Assembly: GCA_000153145.1 (NCBI GenBank)
Contig: CH672415.1
Location: 1,013,208-1,077,207 of the forward strand
Reading direction: 5' to 3'
Length of the DNA stretch: 64,000 nucleotides
Origin: a marine actinobacterium PHSC20C1
GTDB taxonomy: Bacteria > Actinomycetota > Actinomycetes > Actinomycetales > Microbacteriaceae
The position numbers and the translations under genes were made by a program. The number at the start of each line of letters is the position of its first letter. Position 1 is the stretch's first letter. Shown here one piece after another: positions 23,441 to 36,090 of this stretch. The notes under the pieces are model-generated. The model was not told where the DNA came from. It did no database searches and worked only from the letters and a program-made list of their open reading frames with translations.

Positions 23441-24481
23441 CTACTCGTCGGTGGAACTGCCGACGGTGCGAAGAAATTCAACCGTTGAGGCGAAAGCCGA
23501 TCGCGCATCCTCACTATCCAGATGAAACTGGTATTCGTGCGGCAGTTGAGCTGCATGATCGTCCGGGTAGAACACTTCGGTGGTGTCGACTCCCAATTCG
23601 TCGAGCTTCGCTGCAAAAACTTTCGACTGTGAGTCGGTGAGCGGGTCAGCGTTACCACCCGAAATCCACGTGCGCGGGAAATCAGCCGTGACATCGTCGA
23701 TAACTGACATCTGCTCGCCGCCCGGATGAACTGACCAATCTTTGTCTCCGACATAGGCCCAGAGCGCGATACGGAAACCCCAGCCACCGATTCCGGGCGC
23801 ATTAGGAATCCCACTCACGTCATAAATGCCACAATTCAGCACAACAGCTGCCAACTGATCCGCAGAGAGACTCGGAGTCAAACCGATCGTCTCAGCAAAA
23901 TCGGGGCTCGTGATCGCTGTGGCCAGCTGCGCGCTGAGCTGTGCACCAGCGGAGTCTCCTGCAAACACAATATTGGCGGGATCGATCTGGAGACGGTCGG
24001 CATTGTCAACTAGGTAGGCCAGCGCATCGTTGAGCTCATTCAGCGCTATCGGATATTCGGCCTCAGGGGCCACCGTGTAATTGACAGCAACAACGGTGAA
24101 GCCCTCCGCAGCCAAGTTGCGGGCGTAGGGGGTGATGTTCTCCTTGGCGCCGGAGATCCAAGCGCCGCCGTGAATCCACACAACCGTCGTGAGCGGCCCT
24201 GTCGCGTCAGCAGGCGAGAAGACGTCGAGTGACGTACTCCCGCCCGCGTCGCCATACTCCTGATTCATGGTTTCAGTGAGCGGAACACCAGTTGCGTGAC
24301 GTTGCATCTCTTCAACAGTTTTCGCGGCATCCGCTTCGAACATGGAACGGATCAGCAGGGTTGCTGGCCACGGGCTAAGCGTCCACACGAGGGTAGCGAT
24401 CACCCCAAGAGCGAGAGTGCTGAGCCCTACGATGCTCGATCGTCGGCGGATCCAAGGTCGATGCTGGAGGGCTCGGCTCAT
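23441..24481 (-). CDS. Membrane-anchored alpha/beta hydrolase (esterase, HSL-like)
   Basis: A 346-residue hydrolase with an N-terminal signal-anchor (GLSTLALGVIATLVWTLSPW) and an extracellular alpha/beta-hydrolase domain. The oxyanion HGGAW motif is near residue 107, the nucleophile elbow GDSAGAQ near 173, an acidic residue in NADPLTD and the His in DDHAAQLPHEY near the C terminus complete the triad. It is most like bacterial hormone-sensitive-lipase-type esterases. The substrate is unknown. It is followed on the same strand by the DUF1905 gene. Confidence 0.9.
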   Translation of the reverse strand: MSRALQHRPWIRRRSSIVGLSTLALGVIATLVWTLSPWPATLLIRSMFEADAAKTVEEMQRHATGVPLTETMNQEYGDAGGSTSLDVFSPADATGPLTTVVWIHGGAWISGAKENITPYARNLAAEGFTVVAVNYTVAPEAEYPIALNELNDALAYLVDNADRLQIDPANIVFAGDSAGAQLSAQLATAITSPDFAETIGLTPSLSADQLAAVVLNCGIYDVSGIPNAPGIGGWGFRIALWAYVGDKDWSVHPGGEQMSVIDDVTADFPRTWISGGNADPLTDSQSKVFAAKLDELGVDTTEVFYPDDHAAQLPHEYQFHLDSEDARSAFASTVEFLRTVGSSTDE

Positions 24482-24547
24482 GTGCCAACCCTACTGGGAT
24501 GAGGGCGACATTCAGGCCAGTGCTCGGCCCCGCCCTCACCATTTCTG

Positions 24548-25099
24548 CTAGCCCTTGACGACCTGAGTAGTGATCGCGGTGGGGTTGGCAAACAAATCAA
24601 GTACGGGGCAATGAGCGTCGACTGCTTCGCGAAGTTCGTCGTAGCGCTCCTGAGACTCTGGACCCGTGATCGTAGTGTTCAAGCGGATGGCACTAAAGCC
24701 ATTTCGAACGCTCTCATCGATGCCGAAGAGTCCCCGCACATCGAGGTCACCCTCGGCCTTCACCGAGATGTCATCCACCCGGATGTCGAGAGCCTGCGCG
24801 TAGAGACGGAAGACAACCACCTGGCACGCGATGAGTGCCCCGAGAGCAATCTCAACCGGGCTCGCTGCGACATCGTCGCCCGCAAGCCCTTCAGGCTCGT
24901 CAATTCGGAAGACGTGCTTGCCCGCGGTAAGCACGGTACCGACGGAACCTTCGGCTTCACCGGTGACCGTGTAGGTGAGGTTCGCGGCTTCCGCTTTTGC
25001 GGCGATTCGCGAATTCCACGCTTGGCCAGCTGCAGTCAAGCGGCTAGCGCGCTCGGTAGTGAGGTCAGTGGTTACAGTTTCATTTGTCAGAAGTGTCAT
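24548..25099 (-). CDS. OsmC family peroxiredoxin-like protein
   Basis: A 183-residue OsmC/Ohr superfamily protein acting on organic hydroperoxides or related thiol chemistry. It has an N-terminal strand region, then GGDDVAASPVEIALGALIACQVVVFRLYAQ (shown in part) with the first redox cysteine. The second occurs in VDAHCPVLDLFANPT. AEGDLDVRGLFG is the family beta-strand element. It stands alone on the minus strand behind an intergenic region with an inverted repeat, which suggests its own stress-responsive promoter. Whether it is OsmC-, Ohr- or YhfA-like cannot be settled by eye. Confidence 0.9.
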   Translation of the reverse strand: MTLLTNETVTTDLTTERASRLTAAGQAWNSRIAAKAEAANLTYTVTGEAEGSVGTVLTAGKHVFRIDEPEGLAGDDVAASPVEIALGALIACQVVVFRLYAQALDIRVDDISVKAEGDLDVRGLFGIDESVRNGFSAIRLNTTITGPESQERYDELREAVDAHCPVLDLFANPTAITTQVVKG

Positions 25100-25138
25100 G
25101 CGGCGACGGTAATCGCTGTCAGCGCGGCGCGCACTAGT

Positions 25139-25158
25139 GTGTCGTAACAGCGCGACAC
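25139..25158. promoter_or_regulatory. Inverted repeat upstream of the OsmC gene
   Basis: Perfect six-base arms GTGTCG and CGACAC surround an 8-base spacer, about 40 to 60 bases before the OsmC start. A further palindrome CACTAGTG (25132-25139) abuts it. Position and symmetry suit a repressor operator such as an OhrR-type site, but no local regulator gene supports that. Confidence 0.35.
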
Positions 25159-25260
25159 AGTGCTTAACAATTGGTCGTCACAATCAGACCTCGGAGGTCA
25201 GATGGCGGCGTCGCGGCAGAGTATCGAAGACCAACGAAAGAGCATATCGACGTGCTGCGC

Positions 25261-26655
25261 CTAGAACTCTCGTACGCGCACTCGCGTAGCAAGCGGAATC
25301 GTGGCTACGGCGAATAGCGCAGCGAGGGCCAAAGCGGCAACGAATCCCGCACCATTGGCCAGTCCGCCCACTGCTGAAAAAGCGAGACCGCCGAAGGCAA
25401 TAGCGATGGCACCGCCCGCAGCATCCGCAATCGAGAGCGCAGCGCTGTTAAATCCTTGGTCGCGCCTGCTGGAATGACTAAGCACAAGTGTTGACAGCCG
25501 TGGATAAGTAATTCCCATTCCGGCGCCGGCCACGAGCCAGCCGACAGCCGCCACAACCAACGGGAGCATGAAGAAGGCAGTGACAAGCTGGGTGGCGATA
25601 CCGATACTCAAGAGCAGCGCCCCTAGGACAACCACCTTTTCGTGCGGAACCGAATCAGGAAGTCGACCTTGAAGAGCTGATCCAGTAGCCCACGAGACCG
25701 CGCCCACCGTCAGAATGAGCCCCGCCGCCCACGCGGGAAGCCCGTAGCGCTCATTAAGCAAATACGGAAGATAAACCTCGGTCGAGAAGAACGAAGCCGC
25801 GAATACACCGCGGAGCACAATCGTCGCGGGAAGACCCCTGCGGAATACAAGCGCTCCCGTCGGAAGCAAGGGCCGCAAGGCGACGAGGGCGATGGCGAAC
25901 GCCCCAATGGCAAGCGGCCACGCGACGACACTGGCGCTTTCGCCGCCAAGGCTTATTGCCATGACGGCCATGGCAACCACGACGGCCCAGAAGATTGTGC
26001 GGCGGCCCGAGGTTTGTTCGCCGGTGAGCTCGGGCTGGTTCAACAGGACGCGCACTGCCGGGAGGATTGCGGCGGCGGCCCCAGCGACGAGAAACACCAC
26101 GCCGAAGAACACCCAATGCCAACTGATCTGCTCGGCAACAACTCCAGCAAGCGGAGGTCCGATCAGCGAGGGCAACACCCACGCTGACGCAAACAGGCCG
26201 AAGATCTTGGGATGCAGCATTGCCGGATACAACCGCGCCACTACCACGTACAGCGACACAATGAGCGCACCTGAACCAAGCCCCTGCAAGAACCGACCAA
26301 CAATAAAGATCCCCATAGTGCCAGCGAACCCGGCGAAGAGAAGTCCGACGGTGAACACCGCCATTGCTGCAATGAGCGGCCGAGCGGGTCCGGTTCGATC
26401 CGACCAGCGCCCAGCCAAAACCATCCCGATCACACTCGCTGCGAGGGTGCTTGAGAACGCAACGGAGTAGAGCGCTTGACCGTCTAAATCTCTACTGATG
26501 GTCGGCATGATCGTTGTTACTGCGAGCGTCTCGAAAGCGCCCAAGAAGATCAGCGCGAATGCACCGATCGTCGTCCATAAGAGTTGCGGTGCAAAAATAC
26601 TGGCCGGTTGCGGTTCAGTACCCGAAAGCGCATTAATCGGGGTCTCACTTGCCAT
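25261..26655 (-). CDS. MFS transporter, multidrug-efflux type
   Basis: A 464-residue major facilitator with roughly 12-14 hydrophobic helices. The conserved inter-helix loop GRWSDRTGPARPLIA (between helices 2 and 3) and FLQGLGSGALIVSLYVVVARLYP are typical of drug/H+ antiporters. The first helix begins at about residue 27 after a hydrophilic N terminus. The ATG at 26655 is 48 bases upstream of the 110-residue gene's stop on the same strand. No adjacent regulator is seen, and the substrate is unknown. Confidence 0.88.
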   Translation of the reverse strand: MASETPINALSGTEPQPASIFAPQLLWTTIGAFALIFLGAFETLAVTTIMPTISRDLDGQALYSVAFSSTLAASVIGMVLAGRWSDRTGPARPLIAAMAVFTVGLLFAGFAGTMGIFIVGRFLQGLGSGALIVSLYVVVARLYPAMLHPKIFGLFASAWVLPSLIGPPLAGVVAEQISWHWVFFGVVFLVAGAAAAILPAVRVLLNQPELTGEQTSGRRTIFWAVVVAMAVMAISLGGESASVVAWPLAIGAFAIALVALRPLLPTGALVFRRGLPATIVLRGVFAASFFSTEVYLPYLLNERYGLPAWAAGLILTVGAVSWATGSALQGRLPDSVPHEKVVVLGALLLSIGIATQLVTAFFMLPLVVAAVGWLVAGAGMGITYPRLSTLVLSHSSRRDQGFNSAALSIADAAGGAIAIAFGGLAFSAVGGLANGAGFVAALALAALFAVATIPLATRVRVREF

Positions 26656-26703
26656 GTGTACTTCGTTCTTCAGTAGGGCTGAACTACTGCGCCTGAGAGG
26701 GAT

Positions 26704-27036
26704 CTAAGAAATTTCAATCGTGGTGCCTTGACCGAGTTCTTCAGCATCCGAATCAGTGACGACAGCAAAAACACCCGTCGGAATTCCCGGCAAATTCGCT
26801 ACCCGATTGGCAATACCAGTGAGCGTTGACTCATCCGCACCCGTGATCACGATGACATACGCGTCGTTGAAAACGTCGCCCTCTTCGACAACGAAAATGT
26901 CGCCCGCCTCATCGAGTTCAGTCGTGAACTCAACGAGCGACTCAATCCAAGGAAAACGGCTCTCGCCCTCTGCTACCTCGGTGTCAGGGGTGAGAGGAAC
27001 ATGGACTTCGACGACTAGCGTTGCAGATTCAGACAT
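26704..27036 (-). CDS. Small acidic protein after gatB, unknown function
   Basis: A 110-residue acidic cytoplasmic protein with no membrane segments: SATLVVEVHVPLTPDTEVAEGE, FPWIESLVEFTTELDEAGDIF, VFNDAYVIVITGADESTLTG, then a Gly/Val-rich end. It could be an ACT- or ferredoxin-like alpha/beta sandwich by pattern (beta-alpha-beta-beta-alpha-beta), but no motif proves it. ATG 27036 is chosen over an upstream codon because gaggtc precedes it. It lies 43 bases after gatB and before the MFS gene on the same strand, probably in one transcript. Confidence 0.65.
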   Translation of the reverse strand: MSESATLVVEVHVPLTPDTEVAEGESRFPWIESLVEFTTELDEAGDIFVVEEGDVFNDAYVIVITGADESTLTGIANRVANLPGIPTGVFAVVTDSDAEELGQGTTIEIS

Positions 27037-27079
27037 GACCTCAACGGTACTGCCTGCAGCCGACAAGCGGTACGTCTAG

Positions 27080-28597
27080 CTACTCGGCTGAGGCACGCTC
27101 CAAGACGAGCTCGCGAACACGGGCGGCGTCAGCCTGACCCTTCATCGCCTTCATTACCGCACCAATAACAGCACCAGCGGCTTGCACCTTGCCATCGCGA
27201 ATCTTCGCGAGAACATCAGGTTGAGCGGCGAGAGCGTCATCAATTGCAGCAATGAGAGGACCGTCATCCGAAACGAGCTTCAAGCCTCGGCTATCGACAA
27301 CGTCAGCTGGCGATCCCTCGCCGGCGATAACGCCCTCCAAAACTTGGCGCGCCAAGCTGTCATTGAGAACACCATCGTTGATGAGTGCAACGAGCGCCGC
27401 GACATCCATTGGACTAATCAACGAGCTCGGGTCTGCACCCTGAATGTTTGCGAGCCGAGCGATTTCACCAGTCCACCACTTGCGCGCCTGAGCAGCAGTC
27501 GTGCCGGCTTCAATCGTGGCTTCGATCTCACCAAAGAGCCCCGCGTTATTGACATCACGGAACTCGAGGTCGGTAAAGCCCCATGCTTCCTGCAGGCGAC
27601 GACGACGCTCGGCAGGAGGCTCGGGAAGTGCTGCGCGCAACTCCTCAATCAATTCTGCAGAAGGCTCGACTGGCAAAAGATCGGGCTCAGGGAAGTACCG
27701 GTAGTCATCAGCGTCACTCTTGGGGCGACCGGCGCTCGTAACACCAGTGTCTTCGTGCCAGTGGCGCGTCTCCTGAGTGATTGTGCCGCCCTTGTGCAAG
27801 ATTGCGGCCTGGCGTTGGATTTCGTAACGAACTGCCCGCTCAACGCTGCGCATTGAGTTGACGTTCTTTGTCTCAGTGCGCGTGCCAAGCTTCCCTGAAC
27901 CGCGCGGGCTCAGCGAAATGTTGGCATCACACCGCAAGTTTCCGCGCTCCATGCGCGCTTCAGAAATGCCGAGCGAACGGACGATGTCGCGAATAGCAGA
28001 GACATAGGCCTTACCGACCTCAGGAGCATCCGCTTCGGTACCCGTGATCATGTGGGTGACGATCTCAACCAAAGGGACACCGGCACGGTTGTAGTCAACG
28101 AGCGAATATTCTGCGCCTTGGATACGCCCGGTGGCGCCACCAACGTGCGTGAGCTTTCCAGCGTCTTCTTCCATGTGCGCACGTTCGATCGGAATCGTGA
28201 TCGTGCGGCCGCTCTCAAGCTCAATATCTACTGAACCTTCGAACGCAATCGGCTCATCGAACTGGCTGATCTGGTAGTTCTTAGCGAGGTCAGGGTAAAA
28301 GTAATTCTTGCGCGCGAAACGCGAGCTCGGCGCGATCTCACAGCCAAGAGCCAAGCCCAAAGAGATCGAATACTTGACTGCCTCTTCGTTGACGACAGGC
28401 AAGCTGCCGGGCAGTCCAAGATCGACTGGAGTGATCATGGTGTTCGGCTCACCGTGCTCTGCGCCAGAGGCAGCAGGGTTCGGCGCATCCGAAAACATCT
28501 TGGTTTGAGTATTCAACTCGACATGCACCTCGAAACCGAGCGTCGGCTCAAATAGTTCGAGTGCTTTGTCGTAGTCCATCAATTCAGCTTTAGCCAC
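27080..28597 (-). CDS. gatB: Aspartyl/glutamyl-tRNA(Asn/Gln) amidotransferase subunit B
   Basis: The 505-residue kinase/tRNA-binding subunit of GatCAB, which converts Glu-tRNA(Gln) and Asp-tRNA(Asn) to the amides. Key segments are [20 protein letters not shown] near the N terminus, [32 protein letters not shown] and the GATB/YqeY domain at the C terminus ([18 protein letters not shown] to [10 protein letters not shown]). The GTG at 28597 ([16 protein letters not shown]) is preferred because related GatB proteins begin this way. It overlaps the EamA gene by eight bases; gatA and gatC are 1.7 kb away, separated by two inserted genes. Confidence 0.96.
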   Translation of the reverse strand: MAKAELMDYDKALELFEPTLGFEVHVELNTQTKMFSDAPNPAASGAEHGEPNTMITPVDLGLPGSLPVVNEEAVKYSISLGLALGCEIAPSSRFARKNYFYPDLAKNYQISQFDEPIAFEGSVDIELESGRTITIPIERAHMEEDAGKLTHVGGATGRIQGAEYSLVDYNRAGVPLVEIVTHMITGTEADAPEVGKAYVSAIRDIVRSLGISEARMERGNLRCDANISLSPRGSGKLGTRTETKNVNSMRSVERAVRYEIQRQAAILHKGGTITQETRHWHEDTGVTSAGRPKSDADDYRYFPEPDLLPVEPSAELIEELRAALPEPPAERRRRLQEAWGFTDLEFRDVNNAGLFGEIEATIEAGTTAAQARKWWTGEIARLANIQGADPSSLISPMDVAALVALINDGVLNDSLARQVLEGVIAGEGSPADVVDSRGLKLVSDDGPLIAAIDDALAAQPDVLAKIRDGKVQAAGAVIGAVMKAMKGQADAARVRELVLERASAE

Positions 28598-29633
28598 CCA
28601 ACGATTGTACGTGGCGTAACGGCACCGTATCGGTACCCGGTTCGAGAGGCGCGGATGCCGGGGCCAAAATTGGTTCATCCTCCTCGCTCGGGAAGGCTTC
28701 AGCCTCGATAGTGAAGTCACCAATCTTCTCAGTTCGCTCTGATCGAACGAAGGCGATCCCGGCCAGAATCAGGGCTCCCCCAATGAATTGCGCGACTGAG
28801 AGGTTTTCGCCGAGCAAAATCCACGCGTACAGTGCCGCCGTGACGACCTCGAGCAACCCGACGAATGATGCAAGCCGGGAGCCGAGCATTTCACTGGCCA
28901 TGATGCTGGTCGAATAGGCGATGCCCGTCGCGACGATCCCCACAATGAGTAGCGGCACCCACCATGGCGCCATAAACCCGAGAACTGAAACTTCTACCAT
29001 GGGCATGTCGAATGGCACGAGCCCAACCAGGCCCACGAGTCCGAGCAGGATGCCGCCGATCAACAGCCCTGCCGCCGCGAGTGCAACTGCGGGCAGGCCC
29101 TCGCTGGAGCGTGCGGCAACCACGTAATAGACAGCCGCTCCCACGGCGGCGCTTGCACCAAAGATGATCCCGATGGGGTCTAGGCCGCCCGACCCTTCAG
29201 GCGACACGACAAGAATGAGGCCGCCTAGGGCAACAACAGAACCGACCAGCACGACAACTTTGGGCATCCGGCGGGTAGTGATCCAGGCAAAAGCGACGAG
29301 AAGTAGCGGCGCCATGTACTCGAGGAGAATCGCGATTCCCACTGGGATTCGCTCGACGGCCGCAAAGTAGACGAGCTGCGTAGCGGCGACACCGATGATT
29401 GCCATCAACAGGATGCGGGTGCGGGCGTACCACAGGGCAATCCAGCGTCCCTTGAGCGCCACAATCGCGAATGGGGCGAGCACGGAGCCACCAATGAGCA
29501 CTCGCAACGTCACAGCAGCAGCAGGACTCCATCCCGCTTCGAGAACCGGTTTGATAAGCGCGCCAGAGAGCCCGAAACTAGCGGCGGCGACCACCGCAAT
29601 GAGCATGCCGAAAGTCGTGGAAGAGCGCGTCAT
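28590..29633 (-). CDS. EamA/DMT family transporter
   Basis: A 347-residue membrane protein with ten predicted helices in two EamA repeats (about 8-140 and 152-292), as in amino-acid and metabolite exporters of the drug/metabolite superfamily. The first repeat opens [22 protein letters not shown] and the second contains [29 protein letters not shown]-terminal hydrophilic tail (about 295-347, acidic) is unusual in length. The gene ends inside the start of gatB. A CGNR-type regulator is divergently transcribed 71 bases upstream, which makes regulator and transporter a likely unit. Confidence 0.9.
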   Translation of the reverse strand: MTRSSTTFGMLIAVVAAASFGLSGALIKPVLEAGWSPAAAVTLRVLIGGSVLAPFAIVALKGRWIALWYARTRILLMAIIGVAATQLVYFAAVERIPVGIAILLEYMAPLLLVAFAWITTRRMPKVVVLVGSVVALGGLILVVSPEGSGGLDPIGIIFGASAAVGAAVYYVVAARSSEGLPAVALAAAGLLIGGILLGLVGLVGLVPFDMPMVEVSVLGFMAPWWVPLLIVGIVATGIAYSTSIMASEMLGSRLASFVGLLEVVTAALYAWILLGENLSVAQFIGGALILAGIAFVRSERTEKIGDFTIEAEAFPSEEDEPILAPASAPLEPGTDTVPLRHVQSLGG

Positions 29634-29704
29634 AATTGCTGCCTTGAGATCGTGTTGACGAGTATTTCTGATGACGCTAGTCTGGAAACAAATAAGGAGT
29701 CAAA

Positions 29705-30259
29705 TTGCATTTTGCCCCTGACACCGTGGAGAGTCTCGAGTTCGCTGTTTTACTCGGAAACACTCACGAACTCGCGAGCAGATCAGGCGAGGACGAGCTC
29801 GTGACGGCCGACCAAGTGCACTCTCTCGTTATGCAGTTTCGGTTCAGCGGTCGCATCGACCGCGACGACTCGGAAGTCGCCGAAGTGCGCGCGGTTCGGG
29901 ACCGTATCCGCGGAGTCTGGAAGCTGACACGCGACGATGCCGCGACCGAAATCAATGCGATGCTCGCCGAAGCAAAAGCGCTGCCTTTTCTGGCCCGGCA
30001 CGACGACTTCGACTGGCACCTGCACGCCAACGATCCCGAAGCTCCCCTTGCAGAACGCATTCAAGCCGAAGTCGGCCTCGCGCTCGTTGACGTCGTGCGC
30101 TCCGACGCTATGTGGCGTTTGCGGCGCTGCGAAGCCCCCGATTGCGAAGGTCTCATGGCCGACCTGTCACGAAACGGCTCACGCCGGTTTTGCGGCATCC
30201 GTTGTGGAAACCGGATGAATCAAATCGCCTACCGCGAGCGGCAAGCCGCCGACGACTAG
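29705..30259 (+). CDS. CGNR zinc-finger transcriptional regulator (ABATE domain)
   Basis: A 184-residue protein with an N-terminal ABATE (stress-induced, putative ligand-binding) domain. Its C-terminal CGNR zinc finger reads RRCEAPDCEGLMADLSRNGSRRFC (in part) with GIRCGNRMNQIAYRERQ. The cysteines CxxxxC and C-GIRC bind zinc and the helix after CGNR recognises DNA. The start is TTG behind aaggag. It is divergent from the EamA exporter gene and likely regulates it. It interrupts the gatA-gatB neighbourhood. Ligand and operator are unknown. Confidence 0.92.
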   Translation: MHFAPDTVESLEFAVLLGNTHELASRSGEDELVTADQVHSLVMQFRFSGRIDRDDSEVAEVRAVRDRIRGVWKLTRDDAATEINAMLAEAKALPFLARHDDFDWHLHANDPEAPLAERIQAEVGLALVDVVRSDAMWRLRRCEAPDCEGLMADLSRNGSRRFCGIRCGNRMNQIAYRERQAADD

Positions 30260-30290
30260 TCGCCAACGACCGCCAAACGCCAAACGCTCA

Positions 30291-31805
30291 CTAACCGAGC
30301 GAAGGAACCTGACTCGGCAGAGTGTGCCCCCACTGCTGCTCAAGCAAACGCTCAAGAGTTGCACCCAGCTCGTAGAGTCGAGCATCGCCGCGTGCCGGTG
30401 CCATGATCTGGAAACCGGTTGGCAAACCATCCTCAGGAGCGAGCCCCATCGGCAGTCCCATACCGGGAACGCCAGCAAGGTTCGCCGGAATCGTCGTAAC
30501 GTCGTTGAGATACATCGCCATCGGATCTTCGAGCTTCTCGCCAAACTTGAACGCCGTGGTTGGCGCAGACGGCGAGACCAACACGTCGGCCTTCTCAAAC
30601 GCTGCCGCGAAGTCGCGCTGGATGAGTGTGCGTACCTTCTGTGCACTGCCGTAGTACGCGTCGTAGTAACCAGCGCTCAACGCATACGTGCCCAAGATAA
30701 TGCGGCGCTTAACCTCGGGACCGAAACCGGCCTCGCGAGTCGCGGCCATGACATCCTCAACGGTTCCGCCGCCCTCGGGCGTGACGCGAAGTCCAAAACG
30801 AACCGAGTCGAACTTGGCGAGGTTGCTCGATGCCTCGGCAGGAAGGATGAGGTAGTACGCAGCAACGGCGTATTCGAAGTGCGGAGCATCCACTTCAACA
30901 ATCTCGGCACCGAAGTCGGTGAGCAATTGAAGTGCTTCATGGAAACGCTGCGACACACCGGCTTGAAAGCCGGGGCTATCGAGCTGCTTGATGACTCCGA
31001 CCCGTAGTCCCTTAAGGCTCTCGGCTGCGGCACCAGCACGAGCTGCAGCCGCAAACGACGGCCACTGCTCGTTGAGAGAAGTGGAATCCCTGGGGTCATG
31101 CCCGCCGATGACATCGTGCAGCATCGCCGCATCAAGGACCGTGCGCGAAACCGGGCCAACCTGATCGAGCGAAGACGCAAGCGCAATCGCTCCATAACGC
31201 GAAACTCCGCCGTACGTTGGCTTCACCCCAACAGAGCCTGTGACGGATGCCGGCTGGCGGATGGATCCACCAGTGTCAGAACCGAGAGCGAGCGGGGCTT
31301 CAAACGCGGAAACAGCAGCAGCAGAGCCACCACCGGAACCGCCGGGGATGCGCCCAAGATCCCACGGATTCTTGGTCGGGCCATACGCGGAGTGCTCGGT
31401 AGACGACCCCATGGCGAACTCGTCCATGTTGGTCTTACCGAGTGCAATCAGTCCAGCCGCACGCAGCTTGGCCACTGGGGTGGCGTCGTAGGGCGGAACC
31501 CAGCCCTCGAGAATCTTGGAGCCCGCAGTAGTAGGCATATCGATCGTGCAGAGTACATCTTTGATCGCGATCGGAACACCCGCGAGTTCGCCAAGCGACT
31601 CCCCTGCTGCACGACGCTCGTCGATGCGCGCAGCGTTGGCCAGTGCATCCGTTGATACGTGCAAAAAGGCGTTGACCTGACCATCGACAGCAGAAATGCG
31701 GTCAAGGTGGGCCTGCGTGGCTTCAACCGACGAGACTTCACCTGAGCTCAGCCGACCAGCCAACTCGGATGCCGACATGCGGGTGAGTTCGTTTGCTTCA
31801 GCCAT
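30291..31805 (-). CDS. gatA: Aspartyl/glutamyl-tRNA amidotransferase subunit A
   Basis: The 504-residue amidase subunit of GatCAB that releases ammonia from glutamine. The amidase signature is complete: the catalytic Lys in [10 protein letters not shown] near residue 78, the cis-Ser in [13 protein letters not shown] (about residues 155-167) and the nucleophile Ser in [14 protein letters not shown] near 178. Both ends match the family. It starts one base inside the end of gatC (TAATG overlap). The downstream gene on the plus strand is the CGNR regulator. Confidence 0.97.
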   Translation of the reverse strand: MAEANELTRMSASELAGRLSSGEVSSVEATQAHLDRISAVDGQVNAFLHVSTDALANAARIDERRAAGESLGELAGVPIAIKDVLCTIDMPTTAGSKILEGWVPPYDATPVAKLRAAGLIALGKTNMDEFAMGSSTEHSAYGPTKNPWDLGRIPGGSGGGSAAAVSAFEAPLALGSDTGGSIRQPASVTGSVGVKPTYGGVSRYGAIALASSLDQVGPVSRTVLDAAMLHDVIGGHDPRDSTSLNEQWPSFAAAARAGAAAESLKGLRVGVIKQLDSPGFQAGVSQRFHEALQLLTDFGAEIVEVDAPHFEYAVAAYYLILPAEASSNLAKFDSVRFGLRVTPEGGGTVEDVMAATREAGFGPEVKRRIILGTYALSAGYYDAYYGSAQKVRTLIQRDFAAAFEKADVLVSPSAPTTAFKFGEKLEDPMAMYLNDVTTIPANLAGVPGMGLPMGLAPEDGLPTGFQIMAPARGDARLYELGATLERLLEQQWGHTLPSQVPSLG

Positions 31806-32119
31806 TACTGCTCGTCTCCCAGAATCGCGCTAACCGCGAAGCGTGATCCATCGTGCTCGGGTGCCCCAGCAAGGGCCTGCTCAGTCGTGAGGGTGACTCC
31901 GGGCACATCAGCACGGTACACATTGCTCAGCGGGATCGGGTGGCTCGTGGCTGGAACCTCTTCGGTCGCAACCTCGCTTACTTTGGCTACAGAGTCAACA
32001 ATTGCTCCGAGCTCGCCCGTAAGCTTCTCGATCTCGTCATTGGTCAGAGCGATGCGGGCGAGCGAGGCCAAGTGTGCGACGACCTCGCTAGTGATCGCGC
32101 CGGGATTCGTGTCAGTCAT
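31805..32119 (-). CDS. gatC: Aspartyl/glutamyl-tRNA amidotransferase subunit C
   Basis: The 104-residue GatC subunit, a small belt protein that stabilises GatA and links it to GatB. It has the typical N-terminal helix [32 protein letters not shown] and the C-terminal loop region with [20 protein letters not shown]. It leads the gatCA pair, with the gatA start overlapping its stop by one base. The upstream gap before it (32120-32209) holds no gene. Confidence 0.95.
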   Translation of the reverse strand: MTDTNPGAITSEVVAHLASLARIALTNDEIEKLTGELGAIVDSVAKVSEVATEEVPATSHPIPLSNVYRADVPGVTLTTEQALAGAPEHDGSRFAVSAILGDEQ

Positions 32120-32209
32120 GGAGCTCCGGAGATGGGTGTCAGACAGGGAACCGTATAAGTGTATTCGGCTTAGCTCGGGGCGATGAGCGACAGGGCGCGT
32201 GCGTCAGTC

Positions 32210-33574
32210 TTATCGCTGAAGCGCAGTCGCAACGGCGCGCTCCACTAGCGGTGCATTCTCGGGAATGATGAGGTCGCTGCGGCCAATACACAGGAGCGCA
32301 AAATTTCGCATTGCTTCTGTGCCGGGTTGGAAGTACTCATTGTGACCCACCGACCCGGTGAGTGGCTGTTTCATGATCACATCGAAACCACCGCTGACCC
32401 CGAGTGACTTCGCGCCAAAGCTCGCTGATCCGGGATCCGGACCAAAGTAGGAACTATTAGGGATCGGATCCCACGCGGCCTCTCCCACAAAAACATTGCC
32501 ATCGCGCACGTTGAGATCATCGACTGACTGCGCCGGGCTACCTGGGGAACCGACAAGAGCGAGGGCGTCGACTTCGAAGTCGAATTCCGACAGCGCCATC
32601 AGGGCCGCGGTAGACCCATATGAGTGCGCAACGATCGAAACGTATGGCTGATCTGCGCCGCGCTGCGCCTGCAGGCCAAGAATTGCTCCAGCGAGGGAAT
32701 CGCGACCTTGGTCGGCATTGTCGATTGCGCCGACATTGGTCAAATTGGGGGTGTCGTAGCCGATCCACGCCACTGTAGCTACGGACTCGTTGCGGATAAA
32801 CGGTGACTTCGACTCAAAGTGCTGAAGCCACATCTGCTGCTGGGAGTAGAGCTCGTTGGCAGCATCCACCCAGTACGACATCTGGTTCTCGATCGTAAAG
32901 AACATGCCGGGAACCAAAAAACTGACATAGTCAGCGTCGCTCAAGTCACCGAGAACGATTGCGGCACGCCCCTGACCCGAGACATCGAGAGTGACAAGGG
33001 TACGTTGCGGGTCGGACCTGTCAGATTTGAGCGCATCCGAAATCGACGACAGCATATTTAGTTGCTGGTGGGCACCCTGCTGCACAGCTCTGCCCGCGTC
33101 GGAACTCACCACCTGGTTGAGTTCAGAAATTGTTTGACTCAAGACCGTGCGATTGCTGGTGTCACGAATTGTGTAAGGGACGCCTTCAAGATTGCCGACG
33201 AGCCGCGGAGAAGCCAGCTCTAGTGCTGTCTGACGAGCAACATCAAGGTCTCCCCACCACAGCGCAACTTCTTGAGCGGCGGGCTGCTGGGCGAGTAACT
33301 GATCTACAGCAGTCGGGCGGGCCGCAAAGTACTGAGCAATATTGTCAGCGGGGATGCGAGAAAGCGTTGACAGAGTTTGCGCGCCAAACGAGGCTGTGCT
33401 GCTATTCGCGCCGCCAACAACGCTGGCTCCTCCACCGACGATTGGTCCCACAAAAGCGGGTGGCGCGTCGCTCGTCACGATGGACCCGAAGGTTGCAACG
33501 GGCATGCTTCCGACCTCGGTGGCGGAAAAGCCTGTGACCGAGGTAGCTAAAACGACTGTGAGTTCTAACAGCAA
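32210..33574 (-). CDS. Secreted alpha/beta hydrolase (DUF1023-type)
   Basis: A 454-residue protein with a putative N-terminal signal segment (LLELTVVLATSVTG) and a large C-terminal alpha/beta-hydrolase domain. The core contains WIGYDTPNLTNVGAIDNADQG, the nucleophile elbow VAHSYGST, LALVGSPGSPAQSVDDL and the C-terminal His region GSVGHNEYFQPGTEAM. These fit the DUF1023 alpha/beta-hydrolase family abundant in actinobacteria, of unknown substrate. The start is a TTG and an in-frame stop lies a few codons upstream, so a non-ATG start or a frameshift there is possible. It is transcribed in the same direction as ligA upstream and gatC downstream. Confidence 0.82.
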   Translation of the reverse strand: MLLELTVVLATSVTGFSATEVGSMPVATFGSIVTSDAPPAFVGPIVGGGASVVGGANSSTASFGAQTLSTLSRIPADNIAQYFAARPTAVDQLLAQQPAAQEVALWWGDLDVARQTALELASPRLVGNLEGVPYTIRDTSNRTVLSQTISELNQVVSSDAGRAVQQGAHQQLNMLSSISDALKSDRSDPQRTLVTLDVSGQGRAAIVLGDLSDADYVSFLVPGMFFTIENQMSYWVDAANELYSQQQMWLQHFESKSPFIRNESVATVAWIGYDTPNLTNVGAIDNADQGRDSLAGAILGLQAQRGADQPYVSIVAHSYGSTAALMALSEFDFEVDALALVGSPGSPAQSVDDLNVRDGNVFVGEAAWDPIPNSSYFGPDPGSASFGAKSLGVSGGFDVIMKQPLTGSVGHNEYFQPGTEAMRNFALLCIGRSDLIIPENAPLVERAVATALQR

Positions 33575-33695
33575 CGCCGGGTTGTCCCCTCAAAAACATT
33601 GCTCGAATGCCATCCCCGCACCCGAACACATTGGGTCAAGCTTAGGGCACAACTACCCCGTTTGGGGGTGGAACGTATGCATTAGGTCACTTTGA

Positions 33696-36026
<2,331 letters not shown>

Positions 36027-36090
36027 TCAAGTGTAAACAGCGCCTCCGACTTCTGAGGCTTAGCGCTCAGATCGACACGAGTTCAGCAGC

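Noticed and set aside
29641-29710. A one-base disagreement between the TTG start of the CGNR gene read by eye and the coordinate given
   Set aside because: It is probably a counting error on my side; the start at 29705 with aaggag upstream was kept.
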